Source: Verrucomicrobiota bacterium
GTDB lineage: Bacteria > Verrucomicrobiota > Verrucomicrobiia > Opitutales > Opitutaceae
NCBI GenBank assembly: GCA_016222805.1
Contig: JACRQG010000022.1
Span: 149,099-213,098 of the forward strand
Reading direction: 5' to 3'
DNA length: 64,000 nucleotides
In this document: positions 1 to 9,594 of the stretch, in pieces
Layout: each line of letters opens with the position of its first letter
Numbering within the stretch: position 1 is the stretch's first letter
The notes under the pieces: model-generated
The model's input: the letters and a program-made list of their open reading frames with translations, nothing else
The model's database searches: none
Told to the model about the DNA's origin: nothing
Made by a program: the position numbers and the translations under genes

Positions 1-158
1 ATTCGTGCGCACCCGGACCCTTTTCGAACAACGCCGGCACCCGGCCGCCGCCGTCGCTTTTCATTTTCCCCTTCCCGTCCGCTCCAACGCAAGCGTCAAT
101 CCGAGATGTCAGGTGGAATTCCTTGGCCCCCGCCGACCCGGGGTCAGCGTCGAATGGC

Positions 159-1718
159 ATGCACCTCGTGATCGTGCACCACCACTTCCGGCCCGGAGGG
201 GTGCGAAGGGTGATCGAGCTGGCGGCGCCCGCGCTCGCCCGGAGCCTGGCACCGCCGGTGCGCCAGGTGGTGCTCGTCGGCGGCGAGGCCCCGGAGGCGG
301 GCTGGCTCGATCGACTGCGGCACCGCCTCGGCCCGATTCCCGTCCAGGTGCTGGCCTCCCGCGTGGCGGGTTATGCCACGGACCAGCCGCTTCCTCCCGC
401 CCGCCGCCGTCAACGAATCCGCCGCCTGCTGGCGCGCCTGGCGGCGTCGGTCTCCGGCGAGGGGTGCGTCGTCTGGTTGCACAATCCGGGCCTGGGGCGA
501 AACCTGGTCCTCAACGCCGAGTTGGTCCGACTGTGCACGGCGCGACACTGGCCCCTGGTCTTTCATCACCATGACTGGTGGTTCGATCACCGGTGGCGAC
601 GCTGGCAGGAGATGCGGCGCGCCGGCGGGGGCACGCTGCGACAGGTCGCCCAACGCATCCTGCCCGGCGATCTGCCGGTGCGCCATGTCGCCATCAACCA
701 GGCGGACGCCCGGCGCCTGCGGCGGCACTTCGGTGACCGCGCCGCCTGGTGGCCCAATCCCGGCGAAGCCACCTCCCGGCCGGCGGCGGTTCGGGTCAGC
801 CGGGCCCGTTCCTGGCTCCAGCGTGAGATCGGAGAAGTTGCTCCGGTCTGGCTCGTGCCCGCCCGGCTGCTCCGGCGCAAGAACGTCGCCGAAGCCCTGC
901 TTCTGGCACGTTGGCTGCGACCGGAGGCCTGGCTGGCCACCACCGGCGGGGCCAGTTCGAGCAACGAAGCGGCTTACGCCCACGCGCTGGCAACCGCCGC
1001 CAGGGAGGAAGGATGGAAGCTGCGCCTCGGTCTCCTGGCCCGCGGCGAGCAGGAGAAACCGGCCGTGCCCGACCTGCTGGCGGGCGCCGAAGCGGTGCTG
1101 CTCACCTCCCTGAAAGAGGGCTTCGGCCTGCCGTTTCTCGAAGTTTCGGCCGCGGGTCGCCCATTCATCGGACGGCGCATTCCCGATGTCGCCCCGGATT
1201 TGGCCCACGGCGGGTTCGAGTTTCCCCAGTTGTACGCCGACCTCCGCGTGGATCCCCGTCTGTTTGATCATGCGGCGGAGTTCGCACGCCAGGAGGAGCT
1301 GTTTGCGCATTGGAGGCGCAGCCTGCCGCGGACCTGCCGCTCGATCGCCGAACCGCCCGCACTGCTGGCGGGTGGCGATCCGGCCGGAGCCGTGCCCTTC
1401 AGTCGCCTCACCTTGCACGCCCAACTCGAGGTGCTGCGTCATCCCGCGGAGGATTCCTGGGCGCTGTGTGTCACCCTTAATCCTTTCCTCGAGGCCTGGC
1501 GGAAGCTCGCCTCTCGTGGAGCCCTCCGCGCTTCCGTCTGGCCCGCCACCGCCTCCGCGTGGTTGTCCGGCCCGGCCTATGCCCGTCGCTTTGCCGCCCT
1601 GTTGCGCGCCCGCCCGGCCCGGCATCTCCCCCGCGCCGCGCCCATCCGGACCCAGCTGGATTTCCTGCGGACCAAGCTGCGCACCGAGAATGCCTATCCG
1701 CTCCTGTGGGGAGCCTGA
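159..1718 (+). CDS. GT4-type glycosyltransferase
   Basis: Predicted cytoplasmic, nucleotide-sugar-dependent glycosyltransferase of 519 aa, probably for a surface glycan. The N-terminal half has a GPGG-like nucleotide-binding loop (HHHFRPGGVRR, residues 3-13). The C-terminal Rossmann half carries the usual GT4 signatures: VPARLLRRKN near residue 232 and the donor-binding LKEGFGLPFLE near 318. I chose ATG 159 because the protein fold begins right there; an in-frame TTG at 123 would only add 12 unstructured residues. The roughly 130 residues after the GT-B core are less conserved and unassigned. The HAD gene starts 3 bp after the stop, so the two are probably co-transcribed. Acceptor and sugar cannot be told. 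Confidence 0.82.
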   Translation: MHLVIVHHHFRPGGVRRVIELAAPALARSLAPPVRQVVLVGGEAPEAGWLDRLRHRLGPIPVQVLASRVAGYATDQPLPPARRRQRIRRLLARLAASVSGEGCVVWLHNPGLGRNLVLNAELVRLCTARHWPLVFHHHDWWFDHRWRRWQEMRRAGGGTLRQVAQRILPGDLPVRHVAINQADARRLRRHFGDRAAWWPNPGEATSRPAAVRVSRARSWLQREIGEVAPVWLVPARLLRRKNVAEALLLARWLRPEAWLATTGGASSSNEAAYAHALATAAREEGWKLRLGLLARGEQEKPAVPDLLAGAEAVLLTSLKEGFGLPFLEVSAAGRPFIGRRIPDVAPDLAHGGFEFPQLYADLRVDPRLFDHAAEFARQEELFAHWRRSLPRTCRSIAEPPALLAGGDPAGAVPFSRLTLHAQLEVLRHPAEDSWALCVTLNPFLEAWRKLASRGALRASVWPATASAWLSGPAYARRFAALLRARPARHLPRAAPIRTQLDFLRTKLRTENAYPLLWGA

Positions 1719-1721
1719 GTC

Positions 1722-2471
1722 ATGCCGCTGCGCGCCATCATCTTCGACCTTTACGGCACGCTGCTCGAAGTCCTGCCGCCACCTGCCGACGCCGCGGCCC
1801 GCTGGCAGGCGCTTTGGGTCACGCATCTCGGCGGCCCTCCGCGGCTTGACCTGCCGGGATTCCGGGAGGCGTGCCGGCGAGCCGTGGAGGTCGCGCACAC
1901 CGCTGCCCGCGCTCGTGGCATCGAGCATCCCGAGGTGTTCTGGCCGCAGGTCGTCGAAAGTGCCGTACCCGAATTGCTGCGACTGCCCCCCGCGGCCCGT
2001 CACCAACTGGCCATCTACCGGGCGGACTTCCTTCATTCGACCCGAACCCGGCCGGAAGCCGCCGCCACATTGCGGGCCGCCGCTGACGCCGGCTGCGTCC
2101 TCGGCCTCGCGTCAAACTGCCAACCGTACACGCTGCCGGAGCTCTCCGGCGCGCTGGCCCCGTTCGGACTCGACGGCGGGCTTTTCGATCCCCGCCTGAC
2201 TTTCCTTTCGTTCGAACACGGTTTCAGCAAGCCCGACCCACACGTCTTCCAGCTCCTCACCGCGCGGCTGCAGCTGCTCGGCATCGTCCCCGAGGACACC
2301 CTGATGGTGGGAGATCGTCCCGATCACGACCTCGCGCCGGCGCGCGCCCAGGGTTGGCAGACGTGTCTGGTCGGGCCCGACGCGGACGGCGGCTGGTCCG
2401 CGGTGCGGGCCCGGTTGCCCGGTTCCCTGGCGCGGTCGGTCGTCGACGCTGAAAACACCCCCACCGACTGA
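1722..2471 (+). CDS. HAD-superfamily hydrolase
   Basis: A 249-aa haloacid-dehalogenase-type phosphatase. Motif I is FDLYGT at residues 8-13. It keeps the first nucleophilic Asp, but the usual second Asp (DxD) is Tyr, as in haloacid dehalogenases and some phosphatases. Motif II is the ASN segment near residue 129, motif III Lys lies in SKPDPHVF near 169, and motif IV is GDRPDHD near 197. A helical cap lies between motifs I and II. It starts 3 bp after the preceding glycosyltransferase, so translational coupling is likely. The substrate may be a sugar phosphate, but that is inferred from neighbours only. Confidence 0.82.
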   Translation: MPLRAIIFDLYGTLLEVLPPPADAAARWQALWVTHLGGPPRLDLPGFREACRRAVEVAHTAARARGIEHPEVFWPQVVESAVPELLRLPPAARHQLAIYRADFLHSTRTRPEAAATLRAAADAGCVLGLASNCQPYTLPELSGALAPFGLDGGLFDPRLTFLSFEHGFSKPDPHVFQLLTARLQLLGIVPEDTLMVGDRPDHDLAPARAQGWQTCLVGPDADGGWSAVRARLPGSLARSVVDAENTPTD

Positions 2472-2519
2472 GGGCCTCGGCGCGAGTCCGCCGCCAGAAG
2501 GCCGGAAACCCCTCCTCCC

Positions 2520-3809
2520 ATGAACCCCTGTTTCCTGACCACCGGCGCACCGCGCCGCATCGGTTTCGTCTCCACGCGGTTTCACGGTACCGACGGCGTC
2601 ACTCTCGAAGCGCGGAAGTGGGCCCAGGTGCTCGGATCCATGGGACATTCCTGTTTCTGGATGGCCGGCCTGCTCGATGCTCCTCCCGAGCGCAGTCACG
2701 TGGCACCGCTGGCGTTCTTCGGGCACCCCGAGGTCGCCGCCCTGCAGGCCCACCTGTTCGGCGTCACGACGCGCCCGCGGGAGATCACCGATCGCATCCA
2801 GGCCCAGAAGGAACAGCTGAAACACGAAATTTACCGGTTTCTCGCCCGCTTCGAGATCGAGGTGCTGATTCCGGAGAACATCCTCGCCATTCCGATGCAT
2901 GTGCCGCTCGGGCTGGCGATGACTGAGATCATTGCCGAGACCGGGATCCCGACCATCGCGCATCACCACGACTTTACCTGGGAACGGGACCGCTTCGTGG
3001 TCAGTGCCGTCAACGACTACCTCCGTGCGGCGTTTCCCGGAGCGCTTCCGGGGATCGAACACGTCGTCATCAACTCGATGGCGCAGAAGGAACTGGCCCG
3101 CCGGTGCAGCCTCTCCTCGGTCGTCATCCCCAACATCATCGACTTCGCCACGCCGCCTCCCGGCCTGGATGACTACAACCGCGATCTCCGACGCGACATC
3201 GGCCTGGCCGACGACGACATCTTCATCCTGCAGCCCACGCGCGTCGTTCCGCGCAAGGGCATCGAACACGCGATCGAGCTCGTCCGCCGGCTCGACGATC
3301 CGCGCGCCAGGCTCGTCATCTCCCATCCGGCCGGAGACGAAGGCAGCGCCTATCTTACGTTGCTTCACGATCGCATCGAGGACGCCGGGATCGACGTGCG
3401 CTTCATCGCCGATCGCGTGGGTGAGACCCGCGGCACCGACGCCGCGGGCCGGAAGATCTACACGCTGTACGATCTCTATCCGCACGCGGACCTCGTGACC
3501 TACCCGAGCCACTACGAGGGCTTCGGCAACGCCTTCCTCGAAGCCCTCTATTTCCGAAAACCCGTGGTCGTGAACTCCTATGCCGTGTACGCCCGGGACC
3601 TCGAACCGCTCGGCTTCAAGACCATCACCCTCCCCCAGTTCGTCACCCGGGAGACCGTCGGCCAGGTGCGCACCCTCCTGGACAACCCGGCGCTGCGCGC
3701 CGATTGGGCGGAGGCCAACTTTGCGCTCGGCCTGAAGCACTTCTCGTTTGCGGTGGCCCGCCGGAAACTCGCCGCGCGCCTGGCCAATCTCTTTGGCGAG
3801 GGGGTGTGA
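2520..3809 (+). CDS. GT4-type glycosyltransferase
   Basis: A 429-aa glycosyltransferase. The N-terminus GFVSTRFHGTDGVTLEARKW is the glycine-containing donor/acceptor loop of GT-B enzymes. The C-terminal domain has LQPTRVVPRKGIEHA near residue 237 and PSHYEGFGNAFLEAL near 329, the latter holding the EGFGNAFLEA variant of the GT4 nucleotide-sugar signature seen in sucrose-synthase-like enzymes. It lies 48 bp after the HAD gene on the same strand and is probably part of the same transcription unit. The next gene is convergent. The substrate is unknown. Confidence 0.85.
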   Translation: MNPCFLTTGAPRRIGFVSTRFHGTDGVTLEARKWAQVLGSMGHSCFWMAGLLDAPPERSHVAPLAFFGHPEVAALQAHLFGVTTRPREITDRIQAQKEQLKHEIYRFLARFEIEVLIPENILAIPMHVPLGLAMTEIIAETGIPTIAHHHDFTWERDRFVVSAVNDYLRAAFPGALPGIEHVVINSMAQKELARRCSLSSVVIPNIIDFATPPPGLDDYNRDLRRDIGLADDDIFILQPTRVVPRKGIEHAIELVRRLDDPRARLVISHPAGDEGSAYLTLLHDRIEDAGIDVRFIADRVGETRGTDAAGRKIYTLYDLYPHADLVTYPSHYEGFGNAFLEALYFRKPVVVNSYAVYARDLEPLGFKTITLPQFVTRETVGQVRTLLDNPALRADWAEANFALGLKHFSFAVARRKLAARLANLFGEGV

Positions 3810-3812
3810 GGA

Positions 3813-3928
3813 CAGGAGGCTGCCCCGGTCGCTTGGCGGGGGGTTGGTGCGGACCTCGTGGCAATCCGCGGGGCCAGCGCGGCACGAGTGGCGCAGAGGT
3901 TCACTACTCGACCGTGGCAGCCTCCTGA
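3813..3928. repeat. 12-bp inverted repeat between convergent genes
   Basis: CAGGAGGCTGCC at 3813-3824 and its exact reverse complement GGCAGCCTCCTG at 3917-3928 enclose 92 bp of non-coding sequence. The left arm begins 3 bp after the stop of the glycosyltransferase ending at 3809. The rest of the gap to 4107 shows nothing else that I can name. It could be a transcript-end structure or a fold-back element remnant; there is no T-run. Confidence 0.45.
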
Positions 3929-4107
3929 CCGCCGTCTTCTCTCACCCTCGGGCCCCCGGATTCAATGCCGGTCGGCCGACATTTCTGTCAGGACCGCCCC
4001 AGTTCCGCGGCGAATAGTGGAGCGGGATCGAACGCCCGGCCGCTTCCGGAACCGCGCGGCGGCCCGAAACCGGCCCTCGGCGCGAGGCGAGCCGGCCTGG
4101 CGCCCGT

Positions 4108-5049
4108 TCAGGCCACCCGCCGCAACCAGAGTTGGCCGCCGCCCCCGCGCGCGCACAGCGGCATATGCTCCCGGAACCAGCCGTGGCGCGTGTTGAAGAG
4201 CCAGCCCGTGAACAACTCGATCCGCCAGGCGGCGTTGTGCATGAGGAACGCCCGCAGGAGGTACTGCTCGTTCCAGGCCCGCCCTTCGTCGTACCACTCC
4301 TTCGGATACTCGAGGTTTCCCGCCACGTCGTGGATGTGCACCAGCACGCCCCGGGCGAGGGCCGGCAGCACGTCGAAGTACAGCCGGTTCACGTCGCTGC
4401 CGATCTTGCTGACGTGGGACGAATCGATGAAGAGGACGTCGTTTTCGCCCAGGGCCGCGAACGTCTCCAGCGGCACCTCCTGCACCCGGCGCTCGATCAG
4501 GGTGGCGCGCCGCTCGTCCTCCGGGCGGAGCAGCGGGCGCAGGCGTTTCATGTCCGGATCGATGAACGTGAACTGGATCGCGCCCCCGAACACGCGCTCG
4601 TTGAGGTCGAGCATCGCCGCGGAACTGAAACCCGAGCCCACCTCGATCACCCGCCGCGGCCGCGCCTCCCGCAGCATGCAGTAGAGCATGATGGCGTCGA
4701 AGTGCCCGTAGGACGGATTCGCGAGGTGAAACCGGCGCTCGGCCGCGGGCTGCTCCGGGAACGGCTGCTCCGCGTACCATCCGGCGAAACGCTCCAGCCG
4801 GGCCGCCTGCCCGGACTCGTTCAGGTCGAGGCCGGCGAACGGCGGGCCGAAGCCCCCGCGCGCCATCGCCTCCGCCACCTCCGCCCGCGAGGGCAGCGGC
4901 GAATAGAAGTGGCCCGGGGGAAAGAAGCGCGCCCACTCGCTCTGCGCCTCGCGCAGCTGCGCGAGTTCCGCGCGCAGCCGCTCATTCTCCCGCCGGATCC
5001 GGCGGTGGGGTGGCAGCAGGCGCAGCAGGGAGTCGAGCAGGGAGCTCAT
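4108..5049 (-). CDS. class I SAM-dependent methyltransferase
   Basis: A 313-aa protein with a short N-terminal coiled coil (residues 18-40) and a Rossmann methyltransferase domain of the Methyltransf_24 type. SAM motif I is IEVGSG at residues 135-140, followed by an acidic FIDPDM loop near 172-177 and the motif IV equivalent FIDSSH at 207-212. Such enzymes are common in glycan and secondary-metabolite clusters, where they methylate sugars. The gene follows the membrane protein at 5130-6719 by 80 bp on the same strand. Its acceptor is not evident. Confidence 0.8.
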   Translation of the reverse strand: MSSLLDSLLRLLPPHRRIRRENERLRAELAQLREAQSEWARFFPPGHFYSPLPSRAEVAEAMARGGFGPPFAGLDLNESGQAARLERFAGWYAEQPFPEQPAAERRFHLANPSYGHFDAIMLYCMLREARPRRVIEVGSGFSSAAMLDLNERVFGGAIQFTFIDPDMKRLRPLLRPEDERRATLIERRVQEVPLETFAALGENDVLFIDSSHVSKIGSDVNRLYFDVLPALARGVLVHIHDVAGNLEYPKEWYDEGRAWNEQYLLRAFLMHNAAWRIELFTGWLFNTRHGWFREHMPLCARGGGGQLWLRRVA

Positions 5050-5129
5050 GCAGGAAGCCGCGATGTTTCAGACTCCCCCGCCCGGTGCAAACTGGAAGGG
5101 GAAACGGCGTCCCGGCCGCCGGCAGCGCC

Positions 5130-6719
5130 CTACGGCGCCACCGTGATCTCCAGGTTCGCGACCTGGAAGGAGAGCGCGCGGGGATCAGTCCCGATCTTCT
5201 GCGGCCCTTGATCACTGGTGAACCGCAGCACCGTCTCGCCCGGCGGCAGGCTCAGGCCAAAGCGAAACTCGGTCGGTCCGCGGGCGCCCACGCGGTCCCC
5301 CCAGAGCAGGCGCTCCCCGACCGCGATCCGCACGGCGCGAACGCCGTCGACCGAGCTCGCCTGCCCGGCGACCGTGACCCGCAGCGGTCCGCCCGACTCG
5401 TTGTGGAGGCGTAGTTCGGCCGCGCCGGAACTCCAGCGCCAGTGGTTCTTCGCATGCCGCTCTGGGCCATGCCAGCCGCGGGCCGGCACCACCCGCACCG
5501 CGGCCCGCACCTCCTCCGCTCCCCGCAGCGTGTAGAACTCGTGCGGCGGCGAATACTCGAAGGCGGTCGCGGCCACGGTCAGGTTGCCGGCCAGCAGCAG
5601 CGGGAGCCAGCGGACACCCCGCGGGACGAGAATATTGAACGCGAGCGTCATCGGGAGCAGCACCCGAGTCGACGCCCCGGGGTAGCCCTCCCACACCGGC
5701 GTCGAAAGGAAGATCATCATGACAGCGAACGCGGCCCCAATCCGCCACCACCGTTCACCCGGCCGCCAGCGCAGGACGAAAAAGCCCCACTGCACGATCA
5801 GCGCGATCATCGCCGCCAGCGTGGCCCACGACAGCGGCGTCACCTCCGGACCGATCACCTCCCGCCCCGCCGCGCCCAGTTTCTCGATCCAGCCGGCAAA
5901 CGGCAGCGTGAAGTTGCCCAGCCCGGGATCCTCGGCCGGCCCGAACCTCCACCGCACAAAACTCATCCAGCCCAGCAACGGCAGGGCGGCGACCAGGGCC
6001 GCCCCCACGGCCCGGCCCCAGGTGCGCGGCTCCCGCCAGCTAAACTCGATCCCGGCGCAGGCCAGCAGGCTGGTTTCCTTGGCCAGTCCCGCCAACGCCA
6101 GGGCGATCCCTCCCGCGCCCCGATGCCCGGCCTCGAGCGCCCGCATCGCCAGGGCGACCAGCAGGAGGCTGGGCCCGTCCACCAACGAGTGGCGGACACT
6201 CATGCACAGCCCATGGGAGAACATCACCGCCGTCCACCGCAGCAAATCCTCCCAGGTCTTGAGCGGAAACCAGTGCAGGAGCAGCGCGGCGAGGCCGAGC
6301 CAGCAGGCGACATTCAGCAGCGCATGCGCCTGGACGATCCACCCGGGATGCCCGAGGCCCAGCGCCCACGCGGTCCAGCTCAACAGGATTCGTTTGGCGC
6401 GGTAGGGGAGGTTGTCGATGGCCTTGGTCAGTTCCGGATTGTCGAGCGTCGGATGCAGCGCCAGCTGGACGTAATACGACCCGTCGTACCCAGCGGATCC
6501 CTCGTAGACATAATGCGGCACCCGCCGCAGCGCGGTCACCTTGCTGTCCGAAAGCACATCACCAATGGAGATCAGCGAGGAAAAGCCAAACTCGGGCTGG
6601 TAGAACGCGGCGACCGCCGAGAGGAACAGCACGACCGCCCCGACGGCCACAATCGCCGGCCGAAACCGCAGCCAGCGCAGCAGCCAGCCTCCCTTCGGGA
6701 GGTAAGCCGGCGCACTCAT
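5130..6719 (-). CDS. polytopic membrane protein, GT-C glycosyltransferase-like
   Basis: A 529-aa inner-membrane protein. A first transmembrane segment near residues 15-40 is followed by a periplasmic loop containing EGSAGYDGSYYVQLALHP. The YDGxxY element recalls the acidic loop of lipid-linked-sugar GT-C transferases. About ten more hydrophobic helices follow, then a soluble C-terminal beta-rich domain of about 130 residues (LRLHNESGGPLRVTVAG region). ATG 6719 is preferred over the upstream start at 6830, which would add 37 arginine/proline-rich residues and overlap the divergent gene at 6829. A role in envelope glycan assembly is inferred from the neighbours. Confidence 0.65.
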   Translation of the reverse strand: MSAPAYLPKGGWLLRWLRFRPAIVAVGAVVLFLSAVAAFYQPEFGFSSLISIGDVLSDSKVTALRRVPHYVYEGSAGYDGSYYVQLALHPTLDNPELTKAIDNLPYRAKRILLSWTAWALGLGHPGWIVQAHALLNVACWLGLAALLLHWFPLKTWEDLLRWTAVMFSHGLCMSVRHSLVDGPSLLLVALAMRALEAGHRGAGGIALALAGLAKETSLLACAGIEFSWREPRTWGRAVGAALVAALPLLGWMSFVRWRFGPAEDPGLGNFTLPFAGWIEKLGAAGREVIGPEVTPLSWATLAAMIALIVQWGFFVLRWRPGERWWRIGAAFAVMMIFLSTPVWEGYPGASTRVLLPMTLAFNILVPRGVRWLPLLLAGNLTVAATAFEYSPPHEFYTLRGAEEVRAAVRVVPARGWHGPERHAKNHWRWSSGAAELRLHNESGGPLRVTVAGQASSVDGVRAVRIAVGERLLWGDRVGARGPTEFRFGLSLPPGETVLRFTSDQGPQKIGTDPRALSFQVANLEITVAP

Positions 6720-6828
6720 CCGGCACGCCGGGCGCCGCGCCGGCAGGCGGAACGACGCGGGCCATGCAGGCGCTTGTCTTCCAAATTTCTCACAGACAGT
6801 TTGCGGCATCACAGAACCCGATCGCCGC

Positions 6829-8340
6829 ATGTCAAATCCGAACGCCCCCGCCGACCACCGCCGCCGCGGGCGCGTCCTGCGCGGATGGCTCGGATTCGTG
6901 GCCCTCCTGGCCTACGCCTTTTTCCTGGGTCGACATTCCATCGTCGTGGCCGGTGGCTCGGACTCATCCGGTTATCTGAACAGCGCCCGACTGCTGGCCC
7001 GTGGAAAGCTCAGCGACGACCTTCGCGCGCCATCGGAGCTGGCCGCAGCCGCCCAGGAACGACCGGCCCACTTCACGCCCTCTGGGTTCATCCCCTCCTC
7101 CGACCGCACCCGCCTGCACCCGACCTATCCCACCGGTTTGCCGCTGCATTTCGCGGCCGCCGCCCGCCTCCTCGGCTGGAAGCACGGGCCACGTCTCGTG
7201 CTGCTGGCGGCGGCTGTCGCAGCGGTCTGGCTCTGCTACCGCACCGGACGGGAACTCGGCCTCGACCCAAGCCTCGCCGCCGCCGGTGCGGCCATGCTGG
7301 GGGCGTGCCCAATCTTTGTCTTCACCTCGGTGCAACCGCTCAGCGACACGCTCGCGACCACCTGGACGCTGGCCGCGCTCTACTTCGCCTGCCGGTCCCG
7401 ACGGCGGACGCGATGGGCGCTGGCAGCCGGGGCCGCCTTTGCCGTCGCCGTCCTCGTCCGCCCCACCAACCTGCTCATCGCCCCCGCCCTGCTGGCGCTG
7501 GTCGGTTTCGCTCCGCGCCGGCTCGGCGCGTTCCTGACCGGCGGCGTGCCCGGGGCGGTCTGGCTGGCCGTCTACAACCAGGCGCTTTACGGGCATCCGC
7601 TGCGTTCCGGTTATGGCGACATCTTCGCCGCCTTCGGTCTCGCCTACGGGGCGCCGACCGCCGTGCACTTCGCCAAGTGGCTGTTGCTGCTCCTGCCGGC
7701 GGCGGCCCTGCCCCTGGCCGTCGTGCCGATCCTGCGCCGCGAACACCGGACCCGCACCTGGCTGGCCCTCGTACTGGCGTTTTCCACGATCACCGGATGC
7801 TACGCCTTCTACGAGGTTTCCCATGAGGTCTGGTGGTGCCTGCGCTTCATCCTCCCGGCGCTGCCGCCCCTGTTGCTGGCGGCGCTCCTGGGCGTAGAAA
7901 CCCTGGCTCGCGGCCCCGGTGCGCGGTGGCCCCGCGCCTTCCGGCCCGTGGCCGCCGGGCTCCTCGCGGCCTGGGCCGTGGCCGCCTCCTGGGCCCAGTC
8001 CCCCGGCCTGGGCGTGTATATGATCCGGCACTACGAAGGGGCCTACCAGGCCGGGGTGGAAACCGCGGCCTCCCGCCTGCCGCCGGGCGCCCTGGTGGCG
8101 GCCCTCTCGTTCAGTGGCACGATGTACTTCTACACCGATCATCCGGTGCTGCGCTGGGATCAGGTGGAGCCGGACGAGTTTGCCCGCTATGTCGCCCTGG
8201 CCCGCCGGGCCGGCCGCCCGATCGGCGCGGTGTTGTTCACCTCGGAAGAGGCCGAGGCGTTCCGCCACTGCCCGGGCCCCTGGTCGCGTCTCGCCGAGAC
8301 TGGCAACGTGGGCGTGTGGCTGCTCGGAACCGCCCCCTGA
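6829..8340 (+). CDS. polytopic membrane protein, ArnT/PMT-like GT-C family
   Basis: A 503-aa protein with many hydrophobic helices. A membrane segment at residues 20-35 is followed by a periplasmic loop with GGSDSSGYLNSARLLARG, in the position where dolichyl/undecaprenyl-phosphate-sugar transferases keep acidic catalytic residues. The C-terminal third is a soluble domain (ALSFSGTMYFYTDHPVLRW). It is divergent from the related protein ending at 6719, with a 109-bp shared upstream gap. The next glycosyltransferase starts 5 bp after its stop, so the two are coupled. Most likely a glycosyltransferase that decorates a surface polymer, but no substrate can be named. Confidence 0.65.
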   Translation: MSNPNAPADHRRRGRVLRGWLGFVALLAYAFFLGRHSIVVAGGSDSSGYLNSARLLARGKLSDDLRAPSELAAAAQERPAHFTPSGFIPSSDRTRLHPTYPTGLPLHFAAAARLLGWKHGPRLVLLAAAVAAVWLCYRTGRELGLDPSLAAAGAAMLGACPIFVFTSVQPLSDTLATTWTLAALYFACRSRRRTRWALAAGAAFAVAVLVRPTNLLIAPALLALVGFAPRRLGAFLTGGVPGAVWLAVYNQALYGHPLRSGYGDIFAAFGLAYGAPTAVHFAKWLLLLLPAAALPLAVVPILRREHRTRTWLALVLAFSTITGCYAFYEVSHEVWWCLRFILPALPPLLLAALLGVETLARGPGARWPRAFRPVAAGLLAAWAVAASWAQSPGLGVYMIRHYEGAYQAGVETAASRLPPGALVAALSFSGTMYFYTDHPVLRWDQVEPDEFARYVALARRAGRPIGAVLFTSEEAEAFRHCPGPWSRLAETGNVGVWLLGTAP

Positions 8341-8345
8341 TCCCC

Positions 8346-9521
8346 ATGGCACCACCGCTCCTCCTCGATCTCACGCACACGTGCCACACCCGCGCGCGCA
8401 CCGGGATCCAGCGGGTCACGCGCGGCCTGTACGGAGCGCTTGGGCCCCAGGCCTTTGGCCTGACCTACGATCCGCACTGGCGCGCCTGGCGCGGGCTGGA
8501 GCCATGGGAGGAAGCGGGCCTCACCGGGCAAGACGTCGCCGGCGCGCGCGGAGCCCGCTGGCCGCTTCGCGCACGAGTGCGTGGGTTGGTGCGGCGCCAC
8601 CTGCGCGTTCCATCGCCGCCGATCCCCGCGGACGGATCCCTGATCGTGCCCGAGGTGTTTTCCGCCTCGACCGGGCGCGCCCTGCCCGCGCTGCTGGCCC
8701 GGGTACGGGGCCCGCGCGTGGCGGTGTTTCACGATGCCATCGCGCTCCAGTACCCAGAACTGAGCCCGCGCAAGACCGTCGCCCGCTTTCCGGCGTATCT
8801 CGACGAACTCCGCGCTTTCGACGGCATCGCGGCCGTCTCCGAGGACTCACGCTCCGCGCTGCTCGGATATTGGAACTGGTTGGGAGTCTCGCGACTCCCT
8901 CCGGTGGTCACGGTGCCGCTCGCCGTCGAAGTCCCGGCCCGCACGACTGCTCCCGCAGTGGGATCCGCCGACGTCCCGGTGATCCTGTGCGTCGGCAGCA
9001 TTGAGGGACGCAAGAACCACGTCGCCCTCTTGCGGGCCTGCGCGGACCTCTGGGACCGCGGTGAAAAATTCACGCTGCACCTCGTCGGACTGGCGCAGGC
9101 CGAAACGGGCGCGGAAGCCCTGAACCTGCTGCGCACCTTGCAGGCGGCCGGCAGGCCCTTGCGCTACGACGGACCGGTGAGCGATGCGGCTGTCGCCGCG
9201 GCCTACGCCGGGTGCACCTTCACGGTGTATCCCTCACTGAAGGAGGGTTTCGGTTTGCCAGTCCTCGAAAGCCTCGCCCACGGCAAGCCCTGCCTCTGCT
9301 CAGCGCGGGGGGCCCTGGGTGAAGCCGCCCGCGGAGGGGGGTGCATGGCACTGGACTCCGTCGACGCACCGTCACTCGCGCACGCCCTCTCCCAACTGCT
9401 GGCCAATCCGGAGGAACTCCGGTGCCTCGCCGCCGCCGCGCGCCAGCGGCCACAACGCAGTTGGCGGGACTACGCCCGGGACTTGCAGCAGTGGATGAGC
9501 GGGCTGCACCGGCGGGACTGA
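8346..9521 (+). CDS. GT4-type glycosyltransferase
   Basis: A 391-aa enzyme. The first residues LLLDLTHTCHTRARTGIQRV contain the 'TGIQRVxR' element found in mannosyl/rhamnosyltransferases of the GT4 family. The C-terminal domain has VGSIEGRKNH near residue 218, the phosphate-binding Arg/Lys pair, and PSLKEGFGLPVLE near 296. ATG 8346 was chosen because it lies 5 bp after the previous stop; the open frame extends far upstream only as an overlap with that gene. Function in glycan assembly is inferred; substrate unknown. Confidence 0.85.
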   Translation: MAPPLLLDLTHTCHTRARTGIQRVTRGLYGALGPQAFGLTYDPHWRAWRGLEPWEEAGLTGQDVAGARGARWPLRARVRGLVRRHLRVPSPPIPADGSLIVPEVFSASTGRALPALLARVRGPRVAVFHDAIALQYPELSPRKTVARFPAYLDELRAFDGIAAVSEDSRSALLGYWNWLGVSRLPPVVTVPLAVEVPARTTAPAVGSADVPVILCVGSIEGRKNHVALLRACADLWDRGEKFTLHLVGLAQAETGAEALNLLRTLQAAGRPLRYDGPVSDAAVAAAYAGCTFTVYPSLKEGFGLPVLESLAHGKPCLCSARGALGEAARGGGCMALDSVDAPSLAHALSQLLANPEELRCLAAAARQRPQRSWRDYARDLQQWMSGLHRRD

Positions 9522-9594
9522 CCCTGCGGTCGGAGAACTCCGCCCGCCTTTCCATTTGCCAAGGGGGCCCGCCGCAACCACGGTTTCGCGGACC

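Noticed and set aside
3880..3930. A stretch resembling a tRNA T-arm (GAGGTTCACTACTCGACC)
   Set aside because: No acceptor stem, anticodon arm or D-arm could be paired around it.
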